From: VAZQ01 sp963721005
GTDB lineage: Bacteria; Pseudomonadota; Alphaproteobacteria; Rhizobiales; Xanthobacteraceae
Assembly: GCA_963721005.1 (NCBI GenBank)
Contig: CAVRHR010000005.1
Location: forward strand, 744,001 to 808,000
Direction: 5' to 3'
DNA length: 64,000 nucleotides
A model generated the notes under the pieces. That model worked only from the letters and a program-made list of their open reading frames with translations. It searched no databases and had not been told where the DNA came from. The translations under genes and the position numbers were made by a program. Shown piece by piece: positions 23,844 through 32,444 of the stretch (positions are counted from its first letter, which is position 1; each line of letters opens with the position of its first letter).

Positions 23844-24833
23844 ATGACCACCAGGATTCAACTATCGCTCGCATGCGGCGACTACGAGATCATGCGCGCC
23901 CTCAAGGAGGGCACCGTCCGGCCGGATGGAATCGATCTCAAGGTTCTCACCGCCATGGACTCGCCGACCCGCCATTGGCGCTTCCTGCGCAACGGCGACT
24001 TCGACATGGCCGAGGTCTCGTGCTCGTCCTACATCGCGGCCCGCGACCGCGGCCTGCCGTTCCGGGCGCTTCCGGTGTTTCCGCACCGGCGCTTCCGGCA
24101 CGGTTTCGCCTACATCAACACCGGCAAGGGAATCAAGAAGCCGACCGACCTGATCGGCCGCAAGGTCGGCGTCAAGTTCTTCCTGATCAGCGCGGCGCTG
24201 TGGATGCGCGGCATTCTCGAGCACGAATACGGCGTGCCGTTCAAGTCGATCAAATGGTTCACCGAGCTCGACGAGGACGTCGATCTCGCGCTGCCGCCCG
24301 AGGTGAGCATCACGCGGGTGCCGGCGTCCAAATCGATCGTCGGCATGCTGGTCGACGGCGAGCTCGACGCGGTGCTGCACGCCGACCTGATCAGGCCGAT
24401 CCGCGAGAACGACCCGCGGGTCGGGCGGCTGTTTCCCGACTACAAGACCGAGGAGATGGCCTACTACAAGAAGACCGGCGTGTTCCCGATCATGCACACT
24501 TTGGGGATCAAGCAGGAGATCGTCGACAAATACCCCTGGGTTCCCATCAACATGTACCAGGCGCTGAACGAATCCAAGGCGATCGCGATGCAGCGCATGG
24601 AGAACCCGCGCATCGTGCCGCTGGTATGGTACCGCGAGGCCTGGGAGGAGCAGGAGGCCATGTTCGGCACCGATCCGTGGCAATACGGATTGACCGAGGG
24701 CAACCTCAAGACCCTGGAGACGCTGGTTGGCTATTCCTTCGAGCAGGGGCTGATCAAGCGCAAGCTGCCGATGGACGAGCTGTTCCTGAGCGTGTCGCAG
24801 GGCGCCCGTCGGGGCGATGAATTCACCTTTTAA
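23844..24833 (+). CDS. 4,5-dihydroxyphthalate decarboxylase-like / NMT1-like protein
   Basis: Product of 329 residues, no signal peptide, similar to proteins annotated as 4,5-dihydroxyphthalate decarboxylase, which share the periplasmic-binding-protein type II fold. Visible segments are QLSLACGDYEIMRALKEGTV, FRHGFAYINTGKGI, DLIGRKVGVKFFLISAALWMRG and KTGVFPIMHTLGI. The family is widespread beside catabolic genes and transporters, and the enzyme activity is proven only for few members, so a ligand-binding role is equally possible. It diverges from the Bug receptor gene, suggesting joint control. Confidence 0.75.
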   Translation: MTTRIQLSLACGDYEIMRALKEGTVRPDGIDLKVLTAMDSPTRHWRFLRNGDFDMAEVSCSSYIAARDRGLPFRALPVFPHRRFRHGFAYINTGKGIKKPTDLIGRKVGVKFFLISAALWMRGILEHEYGVPFKSIKWFTELDEDVDLALPPEVSITRVPASKSIVGMLVDGELDAVLHADLIRPIRENDPRVGRLFPDYKTEEMAYYKKTGVFPIMHTLGIKQEIVDKYPWVPINMYQALNESKAIAMQRMENPRIVPLVWYREAWEEQEAMFGTDPWQYGLTEGNLKTLETLVGYSFEQGLIKRKLPMDELFLSVSQGARRGDEFTF

Positions 24834-24953
24834 CGGGTGTAGGATGGCGGCTGGAAACTTTGCCGGCGCCGGTGCGTTGCCGCGGATGGGCTGACGGTGG
24901 CAAGACCGTTCCCGGGCCGGCGTTGCGCATGAGAACCCATGGAGGAGCTGCAC

Positions 24954-25193
24954 ATGACCAAGATCACCTACGAGATCGTCGAGCACGACGGCGGCTGGGC
25001 GTACCGGGTCGACGGCGTCTTCTCCGAGACCTTCCCGTCCCACGACCTCGCCCGCAAGGCGGCGGAGCGGGCCGCCCGCGAGCAGGTGGTGCCGGGTGTC
25101 ACCACCGGCATCACCTACGAGGACAAGAGCGGCCGGTGGCACAATGAGGTCGCGGCGGGCGACGACCGGCCCGAGACCGACGTCAAGGGATGA
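24954..25193 (+). CDS. DUF2188-like small protein
   Basis: Product of 79 residues with a strand-rich N-terminus (ITYEIVEHDGGWAYRVDGV) and a helix (SHDLARKAAERAAREQVV), then strand VTTGITYEDKSGRW. This matches the DUF2188 pattern of small basic alpha/beta proteins. The ATG follows GGAGGAG at ideal spacing. Function unknown, cytoplasmic. Confidence 0.7.
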   Translation: MTKITYEIVEHDGGWAYRVDGVFSETFPSHDLARKAAERAAREQVVPGVTTGITYEDKSGRWHNEVAAGDDRPETDVKG

Positions 25194-25449
25194 GCGCTGT
25201 TTGTTGCCCCGCGGGCGCCAGACACGCCAGCATTCTGGTCGCGGCACGAATTCGAAAATACGCCGGCCGCGGTCCGGCGCTCAAGATCGGATAGCGGACT
25301 GCGCGTTGATGAAAGAGGGCCTGCTGGTGCGACGGAGCCGCCGGCCGGCATTGTAGATGAGGTTCGGTACCCGCCGGACGAGACCGAAGTCTCGACCGGC
25401 TACGCGCAGAGGCCTCGGAGGCGCCTCGAAGGCAGCGAGAGCATGTGCG

Positions 25450-25905
25450 TCAATGCACCTGCGGGCCGCTTCCTTGCGCCTGGGCCCGAAGCTGGTCCGG
25501 CGTGGCCAGCGCCGATTCCTTGGTGCAGATGTCCGTGAACTGCACGCTGCCGTCCTGGAGATAGGTCTTGGTCAGGCAGTTGCAGGGGGCGGTCGGCGTC
25601 GACGCAACCGGAGCGCTCACCCGCGTGATCTCGCGCGTGGTCACACCATCCTCGATCATCACCGGAGCATGCTGGTGATGCCACCAGAAATGCGGCTCAT
25701 CAGGGCGCCTGACGATGACGCCGAATATTGGGTGCACCGGGTGCAGCACGACCCCCATCACGGGGTGCGGCGGGAGAATGAGGCCCTGGACGGGTTTCTT
25801 GATGATGACACCCATCGGATGCGCGGATGCGCCGGTGGGGGCGAGAGCCGCAGCGCCCAAGAGGGCGACCGCTGCCAATGCGTAGATCGAAGAACGGCTC
25901 AACAT
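25450..25905 (-). CDS. Secreted hypothetical protein with His-rich segment
   Basis: Product of 151 residues with a signal peptide (SSIYALAAVALLGAAALAPTGASA, cleavage near 28). The mature N-terminal half is a run of Pro/Val/His repeats (VQGLILPPHPVMGVVLHPVH, FWWHHQHAP). The second half has a CNC motif and TYLQDGSVQFTDICTKE with a third cysteine. A histidine-rich stretch can bind metal ions; nothing more can be said. Confidence 0.6.
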   Translation of the reverse strand: MLSRSSIYALAAVALLGAAALAPTGASAHPMGVIIKKPVQGLILPPHPVMGVVLHPVHPIFGVIVRRPDEPHFWWHHQHAPVMIEDGVTTREITRVSAPVASTPTAPCNCLTKTYLQDGSVQFTDICTKESALATPDQLRAQAQGSGPQVH

Positions 25906-26100
25906 CGGGATAACTCCTGAAGGGGTTGGATCATCCCATCCGGCGATTGGTCGAGCGGCCGCGCTAACAGGTTCATATCAAACAAAAACTCGCCCGCGGC
26001 CGATGAACGAAAGTACAGGATCGCCGAAACGCCCGGCCGGCCTGAACGGCTTTCGCGGCCCAGGCGACAAAGGGAGGGACACTATGCAAGAGGTGGCGCG

Positions 26101-27396
26101 ATGGCTTGGCGTTGCATGCTTCTTCCGCTGCTGGGGCTGCTGACGCTTGCGCCGTGCGCGGCTTCGGCCGCCGACTACGAGCCCTTCACCGAGGTGCAGT
26201 TGCAGGAGCTGCTGCAGAAGAATCCCGCGACCGGGCTTCCGGTCGACTCCATCAGCGAGCTCGTTCCGCTGCTGCCGCGCGAATTGCGCGAGAACTTCAC
26301 GTTGGTGTACGAGAGCCGCAGCCCCTTTCGCTCCGGCATCTCGCCGGAATTTCCGCGCGTGATCCTGTTCACCAACGACGCCCGGCTGGTGCTGACGTTC
26401 ATCGGCGACGAACGGCAGCCCGGCGCCGAGCTGCTCGAGACCATGTCGTTCGACTACGAAAGCGCGACCTTCGAGCTCCACGCCTATCTGCTCCCCGGCG
26501 GCGAGCGCAAGAGCTGGCGCCCCTCCGCCGAGGAGGCCCGATGCGCGCGCTGCCACGGCGCCGATGCGCGGCCGATCTTCGATTCCTATCCGCTCTGGCC
26601 CGGCTACTACGGCTCCGTGCAGGACACTTTTCCGCACGACCGGATCGGCCAGAAAGAGGCCAAGAACTACGCGGCCTTCTCCGCCGGGGCCGCCAAGACC
26701 GGTGTCTATAAGGACCTGATCTATCCGGCCGGCAGTCCGGTCAGCCCCTATCTCGACCCGAGCCTGTTCCACGACAACACGGTGACGCTACAGCCAAAGC
26801 AGTTTCCCTATCTGCCCAACGCCCGCCTGGGCATCGCCTTAACCGAGCTCAACCGCCAGCGGATCTATCGCAAGCTCACCGCCGGAGACGGCTTTGCGGC
26901 CAACGAGAAGCAGCTGCTGGCGAAGCTCCTGGAGTGCCGGCCGGCGGATCGCCCGGACCGCAATGCGTTACGGCCGATCGAGGAGCAGTTGCGCACCGAA
27001 AACGCGGCGCGCCTGAAGCGGCTGGGCGTGCTCCCCGGCGATCCGAAGAAGACCCGCGACGACATGCAGGAGCTGCAATTCGTGCGCGAGCTGGCGGAGA
27101 TCGATTGGGTGGCCAAGCGGGCCGGCGTCGATCGCTCCGACTGGTCGATGGCGATGGAGCCGGGCTCGCTCGCGTTCTTTGACGGCATCCTGAGCGGAGT
27201 CTCGCAAGGCCGCAGCTACTACCTCAAGGAAGACCTGATCTTCGAGCTCCTGTCGCATCTGCGCGATCGCGAGCCGGCATTCCGCCCGTATTTCGCCTGG
27301 GCAAACGTGTTCGATGATCTCGGCTATCCGTTCGGTCACCGGGTGGACCTGAGCCGGGCGGTCAAGAGTTGCGCCCTGTTACCGAGCGCCTCATAG
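26101..27396 (+). CDS. Secreted protein with one c-type heme motif
   Basis: Product of 431 residues. A signal peptide (MLLPLLGLLTLAPCAASA, cleavage near 23) is followed by a large domain of ~120 residues (LLPRELRENFTLVYESRS, PRVILFTNDARLVLTFIGDE) and then C148-ARC-H152 within EARCARCHGADARPIFDSYPLWPGYYG. The CxxCH motif implies covalent heme attachment in the periplasm. The remaining ~270 residues are helical. A large mono-heme protein of this type is not assigned to a known enzyme. It is followed by a GlcG/HbpS gene in the same direction after 85 bases. Confidence 0.7.
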   Translation: MAWRCMLLPLLGLLTLAPCAASAADYEPFTEVQLQELLQKNPATGLPVDSISELVPLLPRELRENFTLVYESRSPFRSGISPEFPRVILFTNDARLVLTFIGDERQPGAELLETMSFDYESATFELHAYLLPGGERKSWRPSAEEARCARCHGADARPIFDSYPLWPGYYGSVQDTFPHDRIGQKEAKNYAAFSAGAAKTGVYKDLIYPAGSPVSPYLDPSLFHDNTVTLQPKQFPYLPNARLGIALTELNRQRIYRKLTAGDGFAANEKQLLAKLLECRPADRPDRNALRPIEEQLRTENAARLKRLGVLPGDPKKTRDDMQELQFVRELAEIDWVAKRAGVDRSDWSMAMEPGSLAFFDGILSGVSQGRSYYLKEDLIFELLSHLRDREPAFRPYFAWANVFDDLGYPFGHRVDLSRAVKSCALLPSAS

Positions 27397-27481
27397 CGGC
27401 GGGCGGCGCTTGCCGCCCGCGCGCCGGATCGATAATTTGCGCGGGCCGCCACCCCCACATAGATCCGGAAGGAAACCTCAC

Positions 27482-28006
27482 ATGATCAGGCCTTACGCCA
27501 TCCTGGGCGCGTTTGCGCTCGCCGCCGTCTCGAGCATGGCCGCCGCGCAGCAGCCTGCGCCCGGGGCAGCGCCACAGCGCGTTCCCGCCGCCCGCGGCCC
27601 CGACACCGCGCTCGCACTCGAAGCCGCGCAGATCGCGATCAGCACCTGCACCACCAACGGCTACACGGTCGCGGCCAGCATCGTGGATTCGGCGGGCGTG
27701 CTGAAGGTGCTGGTGGCGGCCAACGGCGCCAGCAAGGGGGCGGTCGAGTCCAGCACCAAGAAGGCGGTGACCGCGAACGCCATGAAGGCCGCGACCTCCG
27801 AGATCCAGGAAAAGATGAAGACCGATCAGGCGCTGGCCGCCAAGGTTGCGGCCGACACCAGCCTGTTCGTCCGCGCCGGCGGCCTGCCCCTCATGGTGGG
27901 CGGCGACCTGATCGGCGCGGTCGGCGTCGGCGGCGCTCCCGGCGGCGAGAAGGATGAAGCCTGCGCTTTGGCCGGCATCGACAAGATCAAAGCCAGGCTG
28001 AAGTAG
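27482..28006 (+). CDS. GlcG/HbpS-family heme-binding protein (exported)
   Basis: Product of 174 residues with a signal peptide (YAILGAFALAAVSSMAAAQ). The GlcG/HbpS domain is recognised by the helix LEAAQIAISTCTTNGY, AASIVDSAGVLKVLVAANGAS, KKAVTANAMKAATSEI and the conserved end LPLMVGGDLIGAVGVGGAPGG plus DEACALAGIDKI. Members bind heme or corrinoids and may act as redox sensors or accessory proteins. A second copy is at 44046-44567. It follows the mono-heme protein gene, so both may belong to one heme-linked transcription unit. Confidence 0.85.
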   Translation: MIRPYAILGAFALAAVSSMAAAQQPAPGAAPQRVPAARGPDTALALEAAQIAISTCTTNGYTVAASIVDSAGVLKVLVAANGASKGAVESSTKKAVTANAMKAATSEIQEKMKTDQALAAKVAADTSLFVRAGGLPLMVGGDLIGAVGVGGAPGGEKDEACALAGIDKIKARLK

Positions 28007-28113
28007 CGCCCTACCCAGCCCCGCCTCGCGTCGGCAACCACGGGTCTCGGCGCCCTTCGGCGGCGCCGGGACCATGCCGCCCCTCCCCGACTCGCCACCA
28101 CCAGATACCGTGA

Positions 28114-28130
28114 GTTAACGTATCGTTAAC
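28114..28130. promoter_or_regulatory. Perfect CtrA-type box TTAA-N7-TTAAC
   Basis: GTTAACGTATCGTTAAC is a perfect inverted repeat (GTTAACG-TAT-CGTTAAC) and meets the alphaproteobacterial CtrA consensus TTAA-N7-TTAAC in both directions. It lies 54 bases before the start of the gene at 28184. CtrA is the cell-cycle master regulator of this group; binding here is inferred from the motif only. Confidence 0.55.
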
Positions 28131-28183
28131 GCGTTCCATCGCAGTGTACGGATCGGAGGGTGCGGGGGGTTCGGGAGGTTTCC

Positions 28184-28573
28184 ATGCTGGCCGACCAATA
28201 CATGCCTGACGACGACGTCTGTCCGGTGCGTGACGAATTGTTGGGTGAGCTATACGGCGCCAGCAAGCTCGGCCTGCCTGCCCTACTGGCGACCGTGCCA
28301 CCGAGGACCAGGGCGATGCTGGCCCTGTTCTGCTACCACCGCAGCCATCTGCATTCGATGGGATTGGCCATCGCGGCCAGTTGCGAGGAAGACGACCTGG
28401 TCAGGTTCGGGGGACGGGTGGGAGCCAATCTGTACACCCGCTCGCAAGAAGCCCAGCAACCACAGCCGCTCGCCCCGCACCAGGCCAGCCGGCGCAAGAT
28501 CACGCTGGCGAGCGGACAGCTGCGTAACATGGCCCCGCTCCAGGACGACGAGCCGGACGAAGAGGTCGCCTGA
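28184..28573 (+). CDS. Conserved hypothetical protein under a CtrA-type box
   Basis: Product of 129 residues, cytoplasmic. The N-terminal 30 residues are acidic (MPDDDVCPVRDELLGELYG), then comes a helical hydrophobic core (LPALLATVPPRTRAMLALFCYHRSHLHSMG and LAIAASCEEDDLVRFGG) and a polar tail ending in a run of acidic residues. ATG 28184 follows GGGAGGT. The family appears restricted to Bradyrhizobium-like bacteria and has no assigned function. The upstream CtrA box suggests cell-cycle-controlled expression. Confidence 0.6.
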   Translation: MLADQYMPDDDVCPVRDELLGELYGASKLGLPALLATVPPRTRAMLALFCYHRSHLHSMGLAIAASCEEDDLVRFGGRVGANLYTRSQEAQQPQPLAPHQASRRKITLASGQLRNMAPLQDDEPDEEVA

Positions 28574-28607
28574 GGGGCGGCTGCGGCCGGCCGATCCGAC
28601 CGCGACC

Positions 28608-29252
28608 TCACGGACACTGCGCTCCCGTATCGATCCAGGCCTGCACCAACGCCCCGAACAGCTGTTGGGTGCCCGGGGCCGGATCGCGTCCCGCGCCCGG
28701 CTGCCAAGCCCAAGCGACCACGTCATCGCCGGCGGCGTGCTCGTGCAGCCGCGCGAGATCGCGGCCGCCGTTGCGCTGCGGGTCCTTGAGCTGCAGGCAG
28801 ATCTGGCCGAGCGACTTGCCCTGCCAAGCCATCTCGATCGGTGCCATGCCCCAGCGTTGATGCCCCGGGATGCTGCGGTAGTTGGCGCGCTCCTCCAGGG
28901 TGTAGTTGTGCTCGGTGTGGCAGGCGCTGCAGCTGTTGCCGGGGACGCCGAGGCCGGCATCGCCGCGCGTGACCGGCGGCAGATGCTCATGCATGTCGTT
29001 GCCTTGGGTCGGCCGGTCACCGGCCGGATGGCAGTTCATGCAGCGCGGGCTGGTGATCACTTTCGCGGCTTCAGTGAACAGCGCGCGCGAGCGCGCGGCC
29101 TGATCCGTGATGGAGGTGAAGGCCGAGGGATCGCGCAGCCCGCCGCCTGCTTGCGGCGTGGCCGCCGGGGCTGCTGGCGCCTGCGCGAAGGCATGGATCG
29201 AGGCGAGCGCCACCGCGCCGGCCAGGGAGATCAGGAGGATTGCGGCTCGCAT
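28608..29252 (-). CDS. Diheme cytochrome, isoquinoline 1-oxidoreductase subunit-like
   Basis: Product of 214 residues with a signal peptide (LLISLAGAVALASIHAFA, cleavage near 24). Two heme-attachment motifs are present: C71-MNC-H75 in SPRCMNCHPAGDRPTQG and C108-SAC-H112 in NSCSACHTEHNYT. The C-terminal part has the family signatures WGMAPIEMAWQGKSLGQIC, KDPQRNGGRDL and WAWQPGAGRDPAPGTQ. Relatives are annotated as the cytochrome of isoquinoline 1-oxidoreductase. No molybdenum hydroxylase genes are adjacent, so its partner here is more likely the thiamine-diphosphate enzyme upstream in the same orientation. Confidence 0.82.
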   Translation of the reverse strand: MRAAILLISLAGAVALASIHAFAQAPAAPAATPQAGGGLRDPSAFTSITDQAARSRALFTEAAKVITSPRCMNCHPAGDRPTQGNDMHEHLPPVTRGDAGLGVPGNSCSACHTEHNYTLEERANYRSIPGHQRWGMAPIEMAWQGKSLGQICLQLKDPQRNGGRDLARLHEHAAGDDVVAWAWQPGAGRDPAPGTQQLFGALVQAWIDTGAQCP

Positions 29253-29393
29253 GGCGCACCTTTGCGGGTTGTCCGTGTCCGGAAACAACCTCCGCGGCCG
29301 CAATTGGTTTCAGCTGTGGTCGAGCCGGTTGCAGCCATGCGCAGACGCCTCAGGCATACGTGCGCGAGGGCTCGGCCGGCGCGGTCGAGACCC

Positions 29394-29744
29394 TCAATGC
29401 AGGATCTTCACGTCCTCGGGCTTCGCCGGGCCCGGCAGGCTGCTCACATAGGCGTAGATGTCGGCGAGCTGGGCTTCGTTCAGCACCAGCGGCGTATAGG
29501 GCGGCATGGTGTTGGCGGGCTTGCGCAGCTGGGCGGCGAAATTCTCGTACGGCATCGGGTTGGGGGCGAGCCGCGGCCCGGTACCGCGCGAGCCCTGGCC
29601 GACGGTCCCATGGCACTGGTAGCAGCCGTCGGCCATGAACAGCTTGTAGCCGTTGGCGACGTCGCCGGCCGGCGCCGGCGCCTGCGCGAATGCCGAGCCG
29701 CTGGTTCCGATCAGCACCGCGAGGCAGAGAGTAATTTTTTGCAT
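29394..29744 (-). CDS. Periplasmic class I cytochrome c
   Basis: Product of 116 residues with a signal peptide (MQKITLCLAVLIGTSGSAFA). The heme motif is C41-YQC-H45, and the distal methionine ligand is probably in NTMPPYTPLVLNEAQLADIYAYVSS. The gene starts 10 bases behind the thiamine-diphosphate enzyme gene, so the two are almost certainly cotranscribed. It would accept electrons in the periplasm and pass them on towards a terminal oxidase. Confidence 0.9.
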   Translation of the reverse strand: MQKITLCLAVLIGTSGSAFAQAPAPAGDVANGYKLFMADGCYQCHGTVGQGSRGTGPRLAPNPMPYENFAAQLRKPANTMPPYTPLVLNEAQLADIYAYVSSLPGPAKPEDVKILH

Positions 29745-29754
29745 GTCGGCGCCC

Positions 29755-31701
29755 TCAACGTCCCTGGGTGACGGCGTCGACCAGCACCGGCTCGCCGGCC
29801 TTGACGATCTGCACCGCCTTCTTGAGCACCGGCCCGAGCTCCTTGGGATCGGTGATCGGCCCGAACGCGGCGATGCCCAGCCCCTTGGCCATGGTGGCGT
29901 AGTCGATGAACGGATCGCGCAGCGCGACCCCGATATGGGTGCGGTCGATGCCGCGCTGGCGCCGGTTGGCCATGCGCTGAATGCCCATGATTTCCTGATG
30001 ATAGGCCCGGTTGTTGTGCATCACGTAGAGGATCGGCAGCCGGCTGCTGGCGGCCGTCCACAGCACGCCCGGCGAATACATCAGATCGCCGTCCGGATTG
30101 ATCGAGACGGTGATGCGGCCGTGCTTCTTGTTGGCGACCGCGGCGCCCGCCGCCGCCGGCGCGCAATAGCCGATGCCGGAGCCGCCGGCGGCCCCGGTGT
30201 TGTGATAGTGCTTGCTCATGTCCCACAGCCGTGCCGGCCAGCCGCTCACGAAATTGCCGGTGGTCGAGGCCAGCGACCAGTCCTCGTCGCGGATCGCCTC
30301 GTAGACCTCGGCGCACAGCCGGCCGGTGGCGATCGGGCTCGCATCCCAGGCGAACAGCACGTCCTTGCGGGCCTGCGCGGCCGCCTGCTTGTGCGCCGCG
30401 GCGAGCTTCTCGCCGCGCGCCTCGAACTTCGCCTTCTGGCCGGCGCTCATGCATTTGCGCACCGCCTCGGTCAGGTAGGGCAGCGAGGCTTCCGAATCCG
30501 CCGGGATCGACAGATCGATCGCCTGGTAGCGCATGAAGTCCTGGTAGTTGGCGTGGATGAACAGGTCGGCCGAGCTGATGCTGATCAGCTTGGTGTTGTC
30601 CTTGATGGTGGAGTTCGACCAGCTCTCGATATTGTCGTGGAAGGCGTGGGTGGCATTGTAGAAGTCGAGCACCTCGAGGCCGAGGATCACGTCGGCCTGG
30701 GCGATCAGGGCGCGCGAGCGCTCGCTCAGGTTATATTTGTGCCCGGTCGGGAAGTTCATGCGGCTGCCCATGTCGCAGATCGGCACGTGCAGGACCTCGG
30801 CGAGCTCGACCAGCCGGTCGATGCCGGCTTGGGTGCGGGTGTTGCGGTCGGCCACGATCACCGGATTTTCCGCGTTGACCAGCATCTGGGCGGCTTCCGC
30901 CAGCGCGTTCTGATCGCCCGAGACCGGCGCCACGCGCGACAGCTTGGGGATGGCCGGCTTCTTCTTGTGCTCGGGCAGCGGCTCGTCCTGCATCTCGCTG
31001 TCGAGGATGAGAAGGGTCGGCGCCATCGGCGGCGTCATGGCGATCTTGTAGGCGCGCACCGCCGAATCCGCGAAGTGCTCGAGCGACATCGGCGTGTCGT
31101 CCCACTTGACGAAATCGCGCACCAGGCCGGCGGCGTCCTGCACCGCATGCACCCAGACCGCGGCGCTGCCGCGCTTGGGGGCGTCGAGCGTATTGCCGGC
31201 CATAATGTAGACCGGCACCCGGTCGCACCAGGCGTTGTAGATCGCCATCGAGGCGTGCTGCAGCCCGACCGTGCCGTGCGCCAGCACCAGCATCGGCTTG
31301 CCCTCGATCTTGGCATAGCCGTGCGCCATCGCGACCGAGGCTTCCTCGTGGGTGCAGGTGTGCCATTCGAGGTTCGAGTAGTTGATCAGCGATTCATGCA
31401 GGCCGCGGAAGCTGGTGCCCGGATTGGCGGCGATCTGGCTGATGCCCAGGCTCTGGATCACGTCGACCATGAAGTCGGAGCTGGCCGAGCCCTGCAGGAT
31501 CGGCATCTCCGCCGGGATGCCCTGCTCCATGCGCGGATTGGGCCCCGGCACCGGCCCGACCGGGCGCGGCGGCCCGTCCGGCTGACCGGCCGTCTGCGCC
31601 TTGGCGGCGAGCGGCGCCCCGACCGCCGCGGCGCCGGCGAGACCGGCGCCCTTCAGCAGGCCGCGCCGGCTGAGACTGGGGGTTCTCCTCGTCTTGGACA
31701 T
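29755..31701 (-). CDS. Tat-exported thiamine-diphosphate-dependent enzyme
   Basis: Product of 648 residues of the acetolactate synthase/benzoylformate decarboxylase superfamily. The N-terminus has a twin-arginine signal (SLSRRGLLKGAGLAGAAAVG, R12-R13). The PYR domain carries the activating glutamate in CTHEEASVAMAHGYAK (E119 or E120); the central domain starts near 235 with AAQMLVNAENPVIVADR; the ThDP-binding motif is SINPDGDLMYSPGVLWTA up to MHNNRAYHQE. Most relatives are cytoplasmic, so an exported form is unusual; the Tat route would allow cofactors to be loaded before export. It leads an operon with cytochromes. The substrate is unknown. Confidence 0.85.
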   Translation of the reverse strand: MSKTRRTPSLSRRGLLKGAGLAGAAAVGAPLAAKAQTAGQPDGPPRPVGPVPGPNPRMEQGIPAEMPILQGSASSDFMVDVIQSLGISQIAANPGTSFRGLHESLINYSNLEWHTCTHEEASVAMAHGYAKIEGKPMLVLAHGTVGLQHASMAIYNAWCDRVPVYIMAGNTLDAPKRGSAAVWVHAVQDAAGLVRDFVKWDDTPMSLEHFADSAVRAYKIAMTPPMAPTLLILDSEMQDEPLPEHKKKPAIPKLSRVAPVSGDQNALAEAAQMLVNAENPVIVADRNTRTQAGIDRLVELAEVLHVPICDMGSRMNFPTGHKYNLSERSRALIAQADVILGLEVLDFYNATHAFHDNIESWSNSTIKDNTKLISISSADLFIHANYQDFMRYQAIDLSIPADSEASLPYLTEAVRKCMSAGQKAKFEARGEKLAAAHKQAAAQARKDVLFAWDASPIATGRLCAEVYEAIRDEDWSLASTTGNFVSGWPARLWDMSKHYHNTGAAGGSGIGYCAPAAAGAAVANKKHGRITVSINPDGDLMYSPGVLWTAASSRLPILYVMHNNRAYHQEIMGIQRMANRRQRGIDRTHIGVALRDPFIDYATMAKGLGIAAFGPITDPKELGPVLKKAVQIVKAGEPVLVDAVTQGR

Positions 31702-31859
31702 GGGTGGCTCCGTGTAGCTGTCAGCTCTGCTGGCGTTTCGGGCTATTTTTGCGCAGTGAGTTCGAGGTTTTTCTTCGTTGCGGCTATTGGAGCACGCGCC
31801 GGAACGGGCGGCAAGGCTTGGCGACAAGGCAACAAGATTGGGCAACAAGGCCTCACCGC

Positions 31860-32444
31860 TCACGATCTGGCGAAGCCGATGAGCGGCGCCAAATCATGAT
31901 TGTCTGCCGCACGCAGTGCCTCGATGTAAGCGCGCCTGGCGCCGCCATCGGCCTGAATATCCGCGCGGCCCCAGGTGAATTGGTCGGACCCTTGCTGGAC
32001 GATCAGGAGGTCTGCGGCAAGACGAGACCATCGGCCGTTGCCGTTGGGAAACGGATGCACGACGACCAGGCGGTGATGAAACCGTACCGCCAATTCTTCG
32101 GGCGCATAAGATCGATGCTCGAGCCAATACCGCGCGTCATCCACGATCTGGCGAAGCTCAAGCTCGACACGATGGCGCTCGACCCCGAGATTGCGGTCGG
32201 AGGTGCGGTACATTCCGGCCCATCGCCACACGCGATTGAACATTCTTCGATGCACCCCGCGAAGGAACACGTCGTCCGGAACATTTCGTTTCCGGCTGAA
32301 AGCCCAACGATCAGCTTCGAGGATGTTTTGCTGCTCCAGCTCGTTGAGCTCGCTGCGCAAGGTGACATGCGTGGGGATCAGCCCCTCCCGTTCCTCGGGC
32401 GTCAGTGGCGTCGCATCGTCATCGTCCGCAAACGGCTCCGTCAT
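31860..32444 (-). CDS. Mobile mystery protein B (Fic-domain protein)
   Basis: Product of 194 residues containing a Fic motif H130-PFPNGNGR (VVVHPFPNGNGRWSRLAADLL), the active site of AMP-transferases that modify target proteins. Preceding residues (THVTLRSELNELEQQNILEA, WRWAGMYRTSDRNLGV) match the 'mobile mystery protein B' family. The gene starts within the last codon of the XRE gene (ATGA overlap at 32441-32444), the invariant arrangement of this pair. No inhibitory S/TxxxE/N helix is evident, so control is probably by the partner protein or at transcription. Confidence 0.88.
   Translation of the reverse strand: MTEPFADDDDATPLTPEEREGLIPTHVTLRSELNELEQQNILEADRWAFSRKRNVPDDVFLRGVHRRMFNRVWRWAGMYRTSDRNLGVERHRVELELRQIVDDARYWLEHRSYAPEELAVRFHHRLVVVHPFPNGNGRWSRLAADLLIVQQGSDQFTWGRADIQADGGARRAYIEALRAADNHDLAPLIGFARS

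Noticed and set aside
29653..31899. A 748-codon open frame on the plus strand opposite the thiamine-diphosphate enzyme gene
   Set aside because: Its protein is an Arg/Ala/Gly/His-rich antisense shadow with no domain, while the minus strand encodes a full enzyme with motifs.
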